From positions 186,001-250,000 of the forward strand of contig NZ_JBLWFK010000002.1 of assembly GCF_048323675.1 (NCBI RefSeq): DNA of 64,000 bases, given 5' to 3'. The stretch comes from Mangrovimicrobium sp048323675. Lineage in GTDB: Bacteria > Pseudomonadota > Gammaproteobacteria > Pseudomonadales > Halieaceae. The notes beneath the pieces were generated by a model. It made no database searches, was not told the origin of the DNA, and saw nothing but the letters and a program-made list of their open reading frames with translations. The position numbers and the translations under genes were made by a program. Below, piece after piece: positions 9,285 through 18,453 of this stretch. Each line of letters starts with the position of its first letter. The stretch's first letter is position 1.

Positions 9285-9495
9285 GATCGGTTTCCTCAGC
9301 CTTTGCAGCCGGCGGCGTTATTTGCCCCGAGGGTAGCACCGTGAAATTCGCGGTGCTCGACAGTTTGCGCCCCTTTTCGGGTGTTGGTTGCGCGCCCATT
9401 GAGGCCAAAGGCTGGGGGGAGGGCAGGAACTATCGAGACGGGTCACAGGGTCTGTGGCTTACTCCGGTAATGAAAAGCTGGCCGAGGACTTGCCG

Positions 9496-10041
9496 ATGGA
9501 CCCGCGATTACAGGAAATGCTCGATCATCACGAGATAACCCGCACGGTCAAGGAGTACTGCCACGGTTGCGATCGCTGTGACGAAGCGCTCATGGGCAGC
9601 GTCTATACCCGCGACAGCTGGGACGACCACGGGGCTGTCAGCCTGCCCGGTGGCGAATTTGCCCACGTGATGACCGGCATGATCCTCGACACCACGGAAT
9701 CGCTCTCGCACCTGCTGGGGCAGTCGCTGATCGACGTGCGCGGTGACGAGGCGGGCGCGGAAACCTACTTTCTCGCGGTGTCCCACAGCCCGCGGGAGGA
9801 CGGCGTCCGGATGTGCAACCAGCTCGGCGGGCGTTTCGTGGATACCCTGGTACGCGAGGACGATGGCCGCTGGCGCATCCGCCACCGTGTCGTGCTGCGC
9901 GACTGGTCGGTCAGCCTGCCGGTGGAGGCGGACTGGACCGATGACGCAGGACTGCGCGACGGCGCCCGCTCCGGGGAGGACCCGGCCTGTGCAGTGCTCG
10001 GCCGGGTACACGGTGGCAACAGCTACGGCGCTGCTCCCTGA
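9496..10041 (+). CDS. SnoaL-like (NTF2-fold) protein
   Basis: Small cytoplasmic protein of 181 residues of the SnoaL_4/NTF2-like fold, a cone-shaped pocket found in dehydratases, isomerases and oxygenase small subunits. The N-terminal helix (LDHHEITRTVKEYCHGCDR) and the C-terminal strand pattern DDGRWRIRHRVVLRDWS are typical. An in-frame GTG at 9454 would add 14 residues, but the ATG at 9496 has GAGGA seven bases upstream and is preferred. It stands alone on the plus strand between two minus-strand genes. Function within the degradation island is unknown; it could be an isomerase or dehydratase. Confidence 0.8.
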   Translation: MDPRLQEMLDHHEITRTVKEYCHGCDRCDEALMGSVYTRDSWDDHGAVSLPGGEFAHVMTGMILDTTESLSHLLGQSLIDVRGDEAGAETYFLAVSHSPREDGVRMCNQLGGRFVDTLVREDDGRWRIRHRVVLRDWSVSLPVEADWTDDAGLRDGARSGEDPACAVLGRVHGGNSYGAAP

Positions 10042-10054
10042 GGGCGGCGCCGTA

Positions 10055-12325
10055 TCAGCTCCAGCTCAGGTCCTGCTTGCGAAAAGGCGTCGAGCGCAGG
10101 CGTTTACCCGTCGCCTGGTAGATCGCGTTGCCGATGGCCGGGCCGATCGGGCCGACCGGCGCTTCGCCGATGATACTGAAGCGCTCCTGGCCGGAGAGCG
10201 CCTCGAAGTGCACGTTGATCGGCGGCAGGTGGTCACCCATCCGCAGCATCGGGTAGCGGTCGAAGTTGCTCTCCAGCGGCACGCCGCCGGCGATATGCAG
10301 TTCTTCGTTGAGCGTCATGTTCATACCGAATAGCGTGCCGCCCTCGATCTGGGAGCGCACCGCGTCGGCGTTGGCGACCTTGCCGGTATCAAAAGCCACG
10401 TCTACCTGCATGACGCGCAACTCCCCTGCTGGGCTGACCGCAACCCGTGCCACTGTACACAGCACGGTGCCGGCGTCGCGCACGCCGCCCGCGGGCCAGT
10501 TGGAGATGGCGATGCCCATGCCTTCGCCGCGCGGCAGGGGTTTGCCCCAGCCGGCTTTTTCCGCCGCGATGCGCAGACAGTCGGACCAGGACGTGCTCCA
10601 CTGCGACATCAGGTGCAGGCGGTATTCCAGCGGGTCGATACCGGCGGCAACGGCGCAGTCATCGATAAAGGTTTCCACGGTAAACACGTGGGAGTTGTAG
10701 CAGGGGCCGCGATAGGCGCCGTTCATGATATTGACCGGCTGGTTGGTCGACGACAGCCGCAAGTGGGGGATGATACCGCTGGTGAAGTAGGGCATGTCGT
10801 CGTAGCCCAGGGTCAGCTGGTAGAGCGGGTGGGTGCCGGTGAAACAGACCCGTGAAGTCACCGCACGGGGATAGCCATCGTCGCCCAGTACCGCCCGGAA
10901 GCGCGTGTTGACCGGCGTGCGGTAGCGTCCCTGGGCAAAGCATTCCTCCCGCGACCAGATGGTCTTGACCGGCACCCCGGGGTACTCCCTCGCTACCGCC
11001 ACGGCCACCCGCACATCGTCCGCCTGGGTGCCGCGGCCAAAGCGCCCGCCGACCAGGGTCTGGTGCATGCGTACCTGCTCCGGCGCCATGCCGGTCTCGT
11101 CGATGACGACCCAGTAAGCCTGCACCATGTCCTGGGTGGGACACCAGACCTCGGCGCTGCCCCCGGTGACCAGCGCGGTGCCGCTCAGGGGTTCGATCAT
11201 GGCGTTCTCGGCGTAGGGAGTCGTGTAATCGTGCTCGACCACCTGGCCCTCGGTAACACTGTCGACGTCGCCGGACTCGCGCAGGATTTTGGCGTCGTCC
11301 GCGTGGTGCAGCGCTGCGGTGGCCGCGTAGATGTCAGCGGAGCTGTCCCAGGCCTTGCCGGCCGGGGCAGCCCACTCGCAGGGCAGGGCCTCCAGGGCTT
11401 TTTTGGCCTGCCAGTAGTGATCGGCGATGACCGCGACGCCGCTCTGCAACTGGTTGGTGGAAAAGCCCCAGGTGGATTTCTGTTCCAGCTGTGTGCCGCG
11501 GGTGTTCGCCGGGTCGATCACCACCACCGCGCGCACGCCGGGCATCCCGAGCACCGCCTTCGGGTCGTGGTTTTTCAGTGTGCCGCCGTGAACCGGGGAT
11601 TGCCGCAGCGCCGCGTGCACCATGCCCGGCACCTGCACGTCGATACCGAAGACCGCCTCGCCGCGGGTCACCGCCGGGATGTGCAGCCTGGATGGCGTCG
11701 CCTTGCCGAGGAAGGTCCAGTCCTTTTGCGGTTTCAGCGCGGGCTCCTGTGCCAGGCTGATGGCGGCAGCGGCTTCGGCGACCGCGCCGTAGCTGAGGCT
11801 GCGATCCGACCTGGTATGCCGCAGCGTGCTGTTGGCCGCGGTGATTTCGCTCACCGGGACCTGCCAGTGGTTCGCCGCGGCCTGGCGCAGGCGTTCCCGG
11901 GCGCTGGCACCCAGTTGCATTGCGTAGCCCATACGCACGTCGTCGGTGCCGTGGCCGCCGAACCAGGGCAGGAAGCCGCGGGTATAGACACCGCCTTCCA
12001 CGTAGTCGCGATTGATCGAGCTGAACTCCACCCGCACCTTGCTCCAGTCACAGGCCAGTTCCTCGGTCACGTTCATCGCCACCTGGGTCATGGCGCCGTT
12101 GCCGATTTCCGGCGTGGGGACGCGAATGATGACAGTGTCGTCCGGGGTGATCTCGAGCCAGGGCGACAATTCGTGCGGGGCAGGCTCGTCGGGGCTCCAG
12201 GGGCCGTCCGCACCGGCGCGGGCAAGTTCGCCCATGCCCAGCAGCATGCCCCCGGCCAGCGCCGAGGTGGTGACCAGGAAGCGGCGGCGGCCGAGGTCCA
12301 CGGCGGCGTTGTGCAACGGCTTCAT
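10055..12325 (-). CDS. Molybdopterin-binding oxidoreductase large subunit (IorB/xanthine dehydrogenase-like)
   Basis: Large catalytic subunit (756 residues) of a molybdenum hydroxylase related to isoquinoline 1-oxidoreductase beta and membrane-associated aldehyde dehydrogenases. A twin-arginine signal RRRFLVTTSALAGG at residues 13-26 sends it to the periplasm. Family landmarks include VGGRFGRGTQADDVRVAVA, NGAYRGP and GEAPVGPIGPAIGNAI near the C terminus. The frame is open further upstream, but the ATG at 12325 has GGAGG nearby and overlaps the small-subunit stop by four bases (ATGA), giving translational coupling. Together with the 2Fe-2S subunit it would hydroxylate an N-heterocycle or oxidise an aldehyde, passing electrons to a cytochrome. 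A cytochrome c-bearing fusion is encoded just upstream. Confidence 0.9.
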   Translation of the reverse strand: MKPLHNAAVDLGRRRFLVTTSALAGGMLLGMGELARAGADGPWSPDEPAPHELSPWLEITPDDTVIIRVPTPEIGNGAMTQVAMNVTEELACDWSKVRVEFSSINRDYVEGGVYTRGFLPWFGGHGTDDVRMGYAMQLGASARERLRQAAANHWQVPVSEITAANSTLRHTRSDRSLSYGAVAEAAAAISLAQEPALKPQKDWTFLGKATPSRLHIPAVTRGEAVFGIDVQVPGMVHAALRQSPVHGGTLKNHDPKAVLGMPGVRAVVVIDPANTRGTQLEQKSTWGFSTNQLQSGVAVIADHYWQAKKALEALPCEWAAPAGKAWDSSADIYAATAALHHADDAKILRESGDVDSVTEGQVVEHDYTTPYAENAMIEPLSGTALVTGGSAEVWCPTQDMVQAYWVVIDETGMAPEQVRMHQTLVGGRFGRGTQADDVRVAVAVAREYPGVPVKTIWSREECFAQGRYRTPVNTRFRAVLGDDGYPRAVTSRVCFTGTHPLYQLTLGYDDMPYFTSGIIPHLRLSSTNQPVNIMNGAYRGPCYNSHVFTVETFIDDCAVAAGIDPLEYRLHLMSQWSTSWSDCLRIAAEKAGWGKPLPRGEGMGIAISNWPAGGVRDAGTVLCTVARVAVSPAGELRVMQVDVAFDTGKVANADAVRSQIEGGTLFGMNMTLNEELHIAGGVPLESNFDRYPMLRMGDHLPPINVHFEALSGQERFSIIGEAPVGPIGPAIGNAIYQATGKRLRSTPFRKQDLSWS

Positions 12326-12795
12326 GCCCCCACCTCCGCACGCATTGCGGCCGCGGCGCGGTGGATCGCCGCGCGGATTCGCGGATAGGTGCCACAGCGG
12401 CAGATATTGGTAATGGCGGCGTCGATGTCCGCGTCGCTGGGTGAGCTGTTGCGCTGCAGCAGGTCGGCGGCAGCCATCAGGACGCCCGACTGGCAATAGC
12501 CGCACTGGGGGACATTGAGCTCGGACCACAGTAGTTGCAGCGGATGATCGCCGGCTGCCGACAGGCCTTCGATGGTGACCACCTCCAGCCCTTCCACGCT
12601 GGCAGCGGGAATGATACAGGAACGGGTCGCGGCACCGTTGATATGCACCGTGCAGGCGCCGCACTGGGCGATGCCGCAACCGAACTTGGTGCCGGTCATG
12701 CCGAGGTGGTCGCGCAGCACCCAGAGCAGGGGGGTGCCCGGGTCCACCTCGAGCTTTTCGGCTTTGCCGTTGACGGTGAAAGTGATGGCGGTCAT
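12322..12795 (-). CDS. [2Fe-2S] small subunit of the molybdenum hydroxylase (IorA-like)
   Basis: Electron-transfer subunit of 157 residues. The plant-type ferredoxin cluster ligands are in KFGCGIAQCGACTVH with a fourth Cys in RSCIIP. The second cluster of the family is in PQCGYCQSG and NICRCGTYPRI. Length and order match IorA/CoxS proteins. The stop overlaps the large-subunit start by four bases, and the start lies 21 bp after the PQQ-dehydrogenase stop, so the three genes form one transcription unit. It has no signal peptide and is presumably carried out by the Tat signal of its partner as a folded complex. Confidence 0.93.
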   Translation of the reverse strand: MTAITFTVNGKAEKLEVDPGTPLLWVLRDHLGMTGTKFGCGIAQCGACTVHINGAATRSCIIPAASVEGLEVVTIEGLSAAGDHPLQLLWSELNVPQCGYCQSGVLMAAADLLQRNSSPSDADIDAAITNICRCGTYPRIRAAIHRAAAAMRAEVGA

Positions 12796-12816
12796 TACCT
12801 TGTCTCCAGTGCGGTT

Positions 12817-15363
12817 CTAGGCGTCAATCTGCAGCAGCGAGGGATTGAAGTACTCGCGGATCAGCACCAGTTTGTCGCCGCGGAAGCGGAACACGGCGAT
12901 GTACTCGTTGGCATAGGTGCCGGCATTGCCTTTCTGTACAGCCCGGCTGCTGAACTCGGCGATCATGACCTCGCCATCCGCTCCCGGGTACCAGGCCTTG
13001 GGTATGAATTCCATATACTCCCAGAACGCCGGGAGGGTCTTTTTGAACTGGTCGAGAATGGCCGTCTTGCCCTCGAACTGGTTGTCGCCGGGCAGGTAGG
13101 GAAAGTGCATGACAGCGTCTTCCGCCACGTGCACGCCCGCCTGGTCGATTTCCAGGGCGCCGAGCTTGTTGAGAAAGTCGCTGACGATGGCTTTTTGTTG
13201 TTCCATGGACATGGATAGCTTCTCCCCGTTGTCCTTGTTGTCGGTGGTATTGGCGGGCGCATCGAGTGCCTGGCCCAGGCTGCGCAGGTACTGGCGAATG
13301 GACTCGGCCTGTGACTCATCGAGGTTGTCGAATTGCGGCATGCCATTGGGCACCAGGGCGCCGCCCCGGACTACGCGATGGAAGATGTCGCGGCTGCGTA
13401 CGATCGGTGAAATACGCAGGTCGGGCGCCGTGCCGCCGGGCACTGCGTTGCTGCCGTGGCACACCATGCACCCCGCCATCATGTATTGTACCGCGCCCTG
13501 CTGCTCCAGTGTCGGATCGGATTGGTAATCCGGGTCCTCGGGGGCGACCAGTGCCGGCATCGGCGGGTTAGGCGGCAACTGGGCGGTTCCGGTCAGTGAA
13601 AATACCAGGACCCGCCGCGGCATCCGGTAGTCGGTGCGGAAGTTTTCGATGCCATCCGAGAACAGGCCGCCGCCGGAGGTGCCGTTGCCGGTCAGCACGG
13701 CGATGTACTGTTTGCCGTCGACCGCGTAGCTGACAGGTGGCGCTACCACGGGTACACCGACATTGAAACTCCAGTCGACCTCGCCGGTCGCCGCGTCGTA
13801 GGCGATGAAGCGCCCGTCGATAGTGCCCTGGAACACCAGGTCGCCGGCGGTGGCCAGGGTGCCGCCGGGCCAGTCGCCGGGTGTCTGCACAGACCAGCGC
13901 GCCTCCTGTTTTACCGGGTCCCAGGCCTTGAGGAAGCTGGTGCGTGCGCCCGGGATGGCGAGGTTCATATCGCCGTGGATGCCCATGCTCACTTCCTGCG
14001 CCGGGGTGTCCGGACCGGGGTGGTGGATCATCGAGGCGCGCCGCAGTTCGGGGATATAAACCAGCCCGGTGCGCGGGCTGAAAGACTGCGGCTGCCAGGA
14101 GTGGGCGCCGGTCACACCGGGCCAGAGTTCAAAGGGCTGCTTGTCGGTCTCGCGGAAGCCAGGGGCTTCGATGGGGCGGCCGCTGGCCAGGTCGACGCCG
14201 GTCGCCCAGGTGACTTTGGAAAAGGGTTCGGCCGAGATCAGCTTGCCGTTGGTGCGGTCGATCACGTAGAAAAAGCCGTTTTTCGGCGCCTGCATCAGCA
14301 CCTTGCGCGGTTCGCCGTCGATCTCCAGAGTGGCCAGGGTCATGTCCATGGCCGAGTTGTAGTCGGTCTGTTCCGCCGGCGAGTTCTGGTAGTGCCAGCG
14401 GTACTCGCCGGTATCGGCGTCGACCGCCACCACCGAGGTAAGGAACAGGTTGTCGCCCTCGCTGTCGCTGCGCAGGCGGTGGCTGTAGGGGAAACCATTG
14501 CCGGTGCCGAGGTAGAACTGTTTCAGTTCAGGGTCGTAGCTGATGGCGTTCCAGACGGTGCCGCCACCGCCGTGGTTCCACCAGTCGCCGCCCCAGGTTT
14601 TGGCCGCCATGGCCATCGCCGGTTGTTCGAAGCCCTGCGCAGGGTCGCCGGGGATGGTGTAGAAACGCCAGAGCTTCTCTCCGCTCATGGCGTCGAAACA
14701 GTCGACGTAGCCGCGCACCGGTGCGGTGTCCGCGCCGCCGTGGCCGATCACCAGCTTGCCGTCGAAGACCCGCGGCGCGCCGTTGACGTAGCGTCCGTCG
14801 GGGGCCTCGGGCAGGGTGCGGGCCTCCCACAGGGGTTTGCCGGTGTTGGCGTCCAGCGCGATCACCCGGCCCTCGTGGGTGACGATGAATATGCGCTGGT
14901 TCCAGTAGGCCAGGCCCTTGGCGCCATAGCCAAAGCGCAGGCGGGGGCCGGACAGTTCCCGGGATTTCGAATCGTACTCCCAGAGCAGTCTGCCGCTGGT
15001 GGCGTCCAGGGCGCGGATGTAGGAGTGGCCGCTGGTCACGAACAGTTTGCCATCGGCCATCACCGGCGCGGTCATGGTGTTGCCGGGCGGCAGGTCGAAA
15101 TACCAGTCGGGGGCCAGCGCCGCGACGTTCTCGCGGTTGACCTGGGCCAGCGGGCTGTAGTGGGTTTCCGCGCCGGTGCGGCCCCAGGAGGGCCAGTCGG
15201 TCGGCGTATCCGCTGCGATCGCGGGGAGCGCAGGCGTCTCCACGATGGCCGTAGCCGTTGCGGGTCCGGTGCCTGTTTCCCTGCTGCATCCTCCCAGCGC
15301 CAGGCTAATGGCAAGCAGCGCGAAGGCGGGGAGAGTGTGATGAATCCTGTTGTGCATAGTCAA
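12817..15363 (-). CDS. Lipoprotein PQQ dehydrogenase - cytochrome c - NTF2-fold fusion
   Basis: A three-part protein of 848 residues. Residues 1-26 are a lipoprotein signal ending in LALGGC. Up to about 600 is a PQQ-dependent quinohaemoprotein alcohol dehydrogenase propeller (WPSWGRTGAETHYSPL, TGAHSWQPQSFSP). A single-heme cytochrome c follows, with CMVCH near residue 632. After a short linker, residues 720-848 form a SnoaL/NTF2-like domain. Family members normally end after the cytochrome, at about 700 residues. Inside the linker a GGGGAG lies upstream of ATG codons at 13212 and 13206, so the last domain could also be made as a free 129-131-residue protein. The dehydrogenase should oxidise alcohols in the periplasm and feed cytochromes. 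Confidence 0.88.
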   Translation of the reverse strand: MTMHNRIHHTLPAFALLAISLALGGCSRETGTGPATATAIVETPALPAIAADTPTDWPSWGRTGAETHYSPLAQVNRENVAALAPDWYFDLPPGNTMTAPVMADGKLFVTSGHSYIRALDATSGRLLWEYDSKSRELSGPRLRFGYGAKGLAYWNQRIFIVTHEGRVIALDANTGKPLWEARTLPEAPDGRYVNGAPRVFDGKLVIGHGGADTAPVRGYVDCFDAMSGEKLWRFYTIPGDPAQGFEQPAMAMAAKTWGGDWWNHGGGGTVWNAISYDPELKQFYLGTGNGFPYSHRLRSDSEGDNLFLTSVVAVDADTGEYRWHYQNSPAEQTDYNSAMDMTLATLEIDGEPRKVLMQAPKNGFFYVIDRTNGKLISAEPFSKVTWATGVDLASGRPIEAPGFRETDKQPFELWPGVTGAHSWQPQSFSPRTGLVYIPELRRASMIHHPGPDTPAQEVSMGIHGDMNLAIPGARTSFLKAWDPVKQEARWSVQTPGDWPGGTLATAGDLVFQGTIDGRFIAYDAATGEVDWSFNVGVPVVAPPVSYAVDGKQYIAVLTGNGTSGGGLFSDGIENFRTDYRMPRRVLVFSLTGTAQLPPNPPMPALVAPEDPDYQSDPTLEQQGAVQYMMAGCMVCHGSNAVPGGTAPDLRISPIVRSRDIFHRVVRGGALVPNGMPQFDNLDESQAESIRQYLRSLGQALDAPANTTDNKDNGEKLSMSMEQQKAIVSDFLNKLGALEIDQAGVHVAEDAVMHFPYLPGDNQFEGKTAILDQFKKTLPAFWEYMEFIPKAWYPGADGEVMIAEFSSRAVQKGNAGTYANEYIAVFRFRGDKLVLIREYFNPSLLQIDA

Positions 15364-15444
15364 TCTCGGTATTCGGACTGGGTGCGGGGTATAGCGCGAG
15401 TTGCCCCAGAGGGAAAAAACGCGCGTTTTATCGCCGGAAATACC

Positions 15445-16737
15445 TCACGCCGGCTGGCTCCGCCCCGCCAGCCTGTCGAGCACCAGCCGGCCGTCGCGCA
15501 TCACCGCTTTCAGTGAGGCTTCCGGGCGCGACAGCAGGCCGAGGTCCGCTACCGGGTCGCCCTCGACGAGGATGATGTCGGCCATCGCGCCCGCCTCGAC
15601 CACCCCGACCTTGCCGGGGGCGTCGTCGAGCAGTTCGCCCGCCGTGGCGGTGCCCCAGGCCAGCACATCTTCCGCGGAGATGCCTTCGAGGGCAGCGTAG
15701 TATTCGAATTCCCGGGCGTAACGGCCCACCTCGTGGTCCAGCGGGTCCTCGTCCATCACATCGCGGAACACGCCGCTGTAGTCATCGCCAATGAGAATCT
15801 TCACCCCGGCGGCCTGGGCCACGGGCAGCATCCGGCGCACGTTGTCGTAGTACACCTGGGTGGAACCGTCGGGGTCGCCCCAGCCCATCTGCAGCAGCAG
15901 TCTGGGGTAGATCAGGCTCGGTACCCAGTAGGTGCCGTGCTTGAGCATCGCCTCGATGACTTCCTCGTCCACAGCGTCGCCGTGGTCGAGGATGTCCACG
16001 CCGAGCTCGATGCACTCCATGATCATGGCCTTGTCGGACACGTGGGTGCGCACCTTCGCGCCGCGCTCGTGGGCGCTGTTGACCAGCGCGGCGATCTCGT
16101 CGCGGGACATGTTGCGTACGGTGCGCCCGGGAAAACCGTGGCCGGCGCTGGCGAAGAACTTGATGGTCTGGACGCCGCGGCGGATCTCCTCGCGCACCAG
16201 TTTGCGGATTTCATCGGGGCCGTCGCCGAACAGGTCGATGCCCGGGGTCTGCGGTGTCTGCCACCACTTCGCGCTGTCGTTGAGGTCGGCGGTGGTGCCG
16301 ATGTGATGGCCGCAGGCGCGCAACCGCGGCCCGTCGATAATGCCCTCGGCAATGGCGATTTTCAGCTGGGCGTCGATATCGTGGGCGCAGGCGGCGCCGA
16401 CATAGCCGGTGAAGCCGCTTTCCAGCAGTACCCGGCAGGTGCGTACGCCAATAGCCATCAGTACACCCGGCGGCAGTTCCTTGCCCAGCTTGGCGCCGGC
16501 CAGGCCCTCCGCCAGGGAGAAGCGGTAGAAATCCGGGTGCAGGTGGCAGGTGATCATGCCGGGCATCAGGGTGAGCCCGCTGGCATCGATGCGCCGGCTG
16601 CCATCCGCCGGCAGGGCGGCACCCACGGCGGCGATGCGACCGCCGGCGATGGCGACATCCTGCGTTTCGGGGAGCAGCTTGCGGCCATCGAAAACCCGGG
16701 CATTGGTGAAGATAATATTATTGTCAGTGGCAGGCAT
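15445..16737 (-). CDS. Amidohydrolase family metal-dependent hydrolase
   Basis: Cytoplasmic hydrolase of 430 residues with the TIM-barrel amidohydrolase fold, of the imidazolonepropionase/prolidase-like group. Metal-site motifs are TCHLHPD (HxH on strand 1), RTHVSD, DILDHGD and the late catalytic Asp in ILIGDDYSG. The C-terminal PGKVGVVEAGAMADIILVEG is a family signature. The frame extends upstream, but the ATG at 16737 has GGAGGAAGG upstream. It could cleave a cyclic amide, lactone or ester intermediate. It is the first gene of the minus-strand unit that continues with the PQQ fusion 81 bp downstream, and it diverges from the alpha/beta hydrolase gene. Confidence 0.88.
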   Translation of the reverse strand: MPATDNNIIFTNARVFDGRKLLPETQDVAIAGGRIAAVGAALPADGSRRIDASGLTLMPGMITCHLHPDFYRFSLAEGLAGAKLGKELPPGVLMAIGVRTCRVLLESGFTGYVGAACAHDIDAQLKIAIAEGIIDGPRLRACGHHIGTTADLNDSAKWWQTPQTPGIDLFGDGPDEIRKLVREEIRRGVQTIKFFASAGHGFPGRTVRNMSRDEIAALVNSAHERGAKVRTHVSDKAMIMECIELGVDILDHGDAVDEEVIEAMLKHGTYWVPSLIYPRLLLQMGWGDPDGSTQVYYDNVRRMLPVAQAAGVKILIGDDYSGVFRDVMDEDPLDHEVGRYAREFEYYAALEGISAEDVLAWGTATAGELLDDAPGKVGVVEAGAMADIILVEGDPVADLGLLSRPEASLKAVMRDGRLVLDRLAGRSQPA

Positions 16738-16911
16738 CGGCCCTTCCTCCAGCTTTGCCACAGTATCGCATGCGTATCCGCCGGGGTTTTCGATAGTTTG
16801 CGACCCGTCGTATAGAGATTGCGCCGAGAGCCCGGCGTCCGCAGCGCGGCGATTGACCCGGCCCGCACATAGCGACACACTCACAGCCCTCGCCGAAGCG
16901 GATAACCAACA

Positions 16912-17772
16912 ATGATTGAGCGCTGCGCCCCGATTGCCGTCGACCCGGAAACCTTCATCGCCGATCTCGAGGCGCGCGGCCGGCGCTTTGCGACCAGTTG
17001 TGGCGAGGGCGTGCTGGTCTGGCGTTGCTGGGGCAGCGGGCCGCCCCTGCTGCTGGCCCACGGCGCTGGCGGGTCATGGCTGCACTGGGTCCATACCATC
17101 GATGCACTGGCGCAACACTATACCGTCTGGGCGGTGGACCTGCCGGGCTACGGCGAGTCGGACCTCCCGCCGGAACCGACCCAGAAAGCGATTTCCAGCG
17201 TCCTCGCCGAAGGCCTGGTCGAACTGACAGCCGCCGCCCTGCCGCTCGATGTCGTGGGGTTTTCCTTTGGCGGGGTCGCCTCGGCTTACCTGGCCCGCTA
17301 CTTTCCCGAACTGGTGCGCCGGCTCGTGCTGGTGGATACCGGTGGCCTGGATACGCCGCGCGGCGAAGTGGACCTGCTTGGGGTACGGGGCCTGGATGCC
17401 GAGGGCCGGATTGCCGTCAACCGCCACAATCTCCTGCAACTGATGCTCCACGCCGAGGACAGCGTCGATGCGCTCGCGCTGTGCATCCAGGCCCTGGTCG
17501 GCACCCGGTCGCGCCTCAATCCGATACCCCTGGTACTGCCCGACCGCCTGCTGCAAGTGCTGCCGAAGCTGACCCTGCCGGTGGATTGCATCTGGGGCGA
17601 ACTGGACCAGCCGCATCCGAATCCAACGGCCCAGGAAGAAGTGTTGCGGCGCTTTTTCCCGCAGATGCAGTTCCGGGTGATTGCCGGCGCCGGTCACTGG
17701 GTCATGTACGAGCGCCCCGCGGCGTTCAACGCGGCGCTGCTGGAGATCCTCGCGCCCGGCAAGTCGCCATAG
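16912..17772 (+). CDS. Alpha/beta hydrolase
   Basis: Serine hydrolase of 286 residues. The oxyanion-hole motif is HGAGGSWLHW, the nucleophile elbow is GFSFGG, and the catalytic His is in GAGHWVMYERP; an acid residue is plausible in CIWGELDQPHP. No signal peptide is present. The family includes esterases, lactonases and C-C bond hydrolases acting on ring-cleavage products, so in this island it may open an ester, lactone or ring-fission product. It leads a plus-strand run of catabolic genes with short gaps. No strong ribosome site is visible before the ATG. Confidence 0.9.
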   Translation: MIERCAPIAVDPETFIADLEARGRRFATSCGEGVLVWRCWGSGPPLLLAHGAGGSWLHWVHTIDALAQHYTVWAVDLPGYGESDLPPEPTQKAISSVLAEGLVELTAAALPLDVVGFSFGGVASAYLARYFPELVRRLVLVDTGGLDTPRGEVDLLGVRGLDAEGRIAVNRHNLLQLMLHAEDSVDALALCIQALVGTRSRLNPIPLVLPDRLLQVLPKLTLPVDCIWGELDQPHPNPTAQEEVLRRFFPQMQFRVIAGAGHWVMYERPAAFNAALLEILAPGKSP

Positions 17773-17859
17773 TCGATAAATCGACATCTTCTGTAGAGAC
17801 TGCCATGCGCCCTTCGGTGAGACTGCCGTGATACCTACTGGCTGACCGGAGACACACAG

Positions 17860-18399
17860 ATGCAACTCATGCCTTTCCCTGACCGGAATTTCATGCAACT
17901 GGCATGGGTGGTCCCCGATCTCGATGCGGCCATCGAGCACTGGACCCGAAGCGCCGGGATCGGACCGTTTTTCGTCTTCGACAGCCTGGCCTACGACAAC
18001 GCGATGTACCGGGGAGCGCCGGTATCCTCGACACCGTTCAACATCACCGCCGCGATTGGCCAGGCGGGGGATACCCAGATCGAGCTGATCTGCCAGCACG
18101 ACGACGCCCCGTCGATGTTCCGCGACCTGGTGCCCGCCGGTAAGACTGGCTTTCACCATGTGGGTATCTACTGCGAAGACTACGACGCAGAACTGGAGGC
18201 CTACCAGTCCGCCGGGGCCGAAATCGCCTTCAGCGGCCTGATGATGGGTTTCCGCACCTGCTGGCTCGACCTCAGCAGCACGCTCGGCTTCATGGTGGAA
18301 CTGGTCGATGCCAACCCCGTGGCGGACAGCATTTTCCAGCAGTTTCGCGACGCAGCCGAATCCTGGGATGGCAGCAATCCGGTGCGCACCCTGGGCTGA
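17860..18399 (+). CDS. VOC (glyoxalase/bleomycin resistance) family protein
   Basis: Protein of 179 residues with two vicinal-oxygen-chelate half-repeats: LAWVVPDLDAAIEHW at the N terminus and TGFHHVGIYCEDYDAELEAY in the second half. It best fits the Glyoxalase_4/methylmalonyl-CoA epimerase-like group. Candidate metal ligands are Gln17 (FMQLAWV), E70 (IELI) and H91 (FHHVG). It is too short for a classical extradiol dioxygenase, which needs four modules. GGAG lies eight bases before the ATG. It is probably an epimerase, isomerase or lyase in the pathway between the hydrolase and the CoA ligase. Confidence 0.85.
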   Translation: MQLMPFPDRNFMQLAWVVPDLDAAIEHWTRSAGIGPFFVFDSLAYDNAMYRGAPVSSTPFNITAAIGQAGDTQIELICQHDDAPSMFRDLVPAGKTGFHHVGIYCEDYDAELEAYQSAGAEIAFSGLMMGFRTCWLDLSSTLGFMVELVDANPVADSIFQQFRDAAESWDGSNPVRTLG

Positions 18400-18453
18400 G
18401 CGCCCGGTAGCGGACCCTTCATAACAAGACGATACCAGCAGGATGCCCACAGC

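Noticed and set aside
17860..18399. Extradiol ring-cleavage dioxygenase
   Set aside because: The VOC protein is only 179 residues; ring-cleavage enzymes of this fold are about 290 residues with more modules, and the metal triad pattern does not match.
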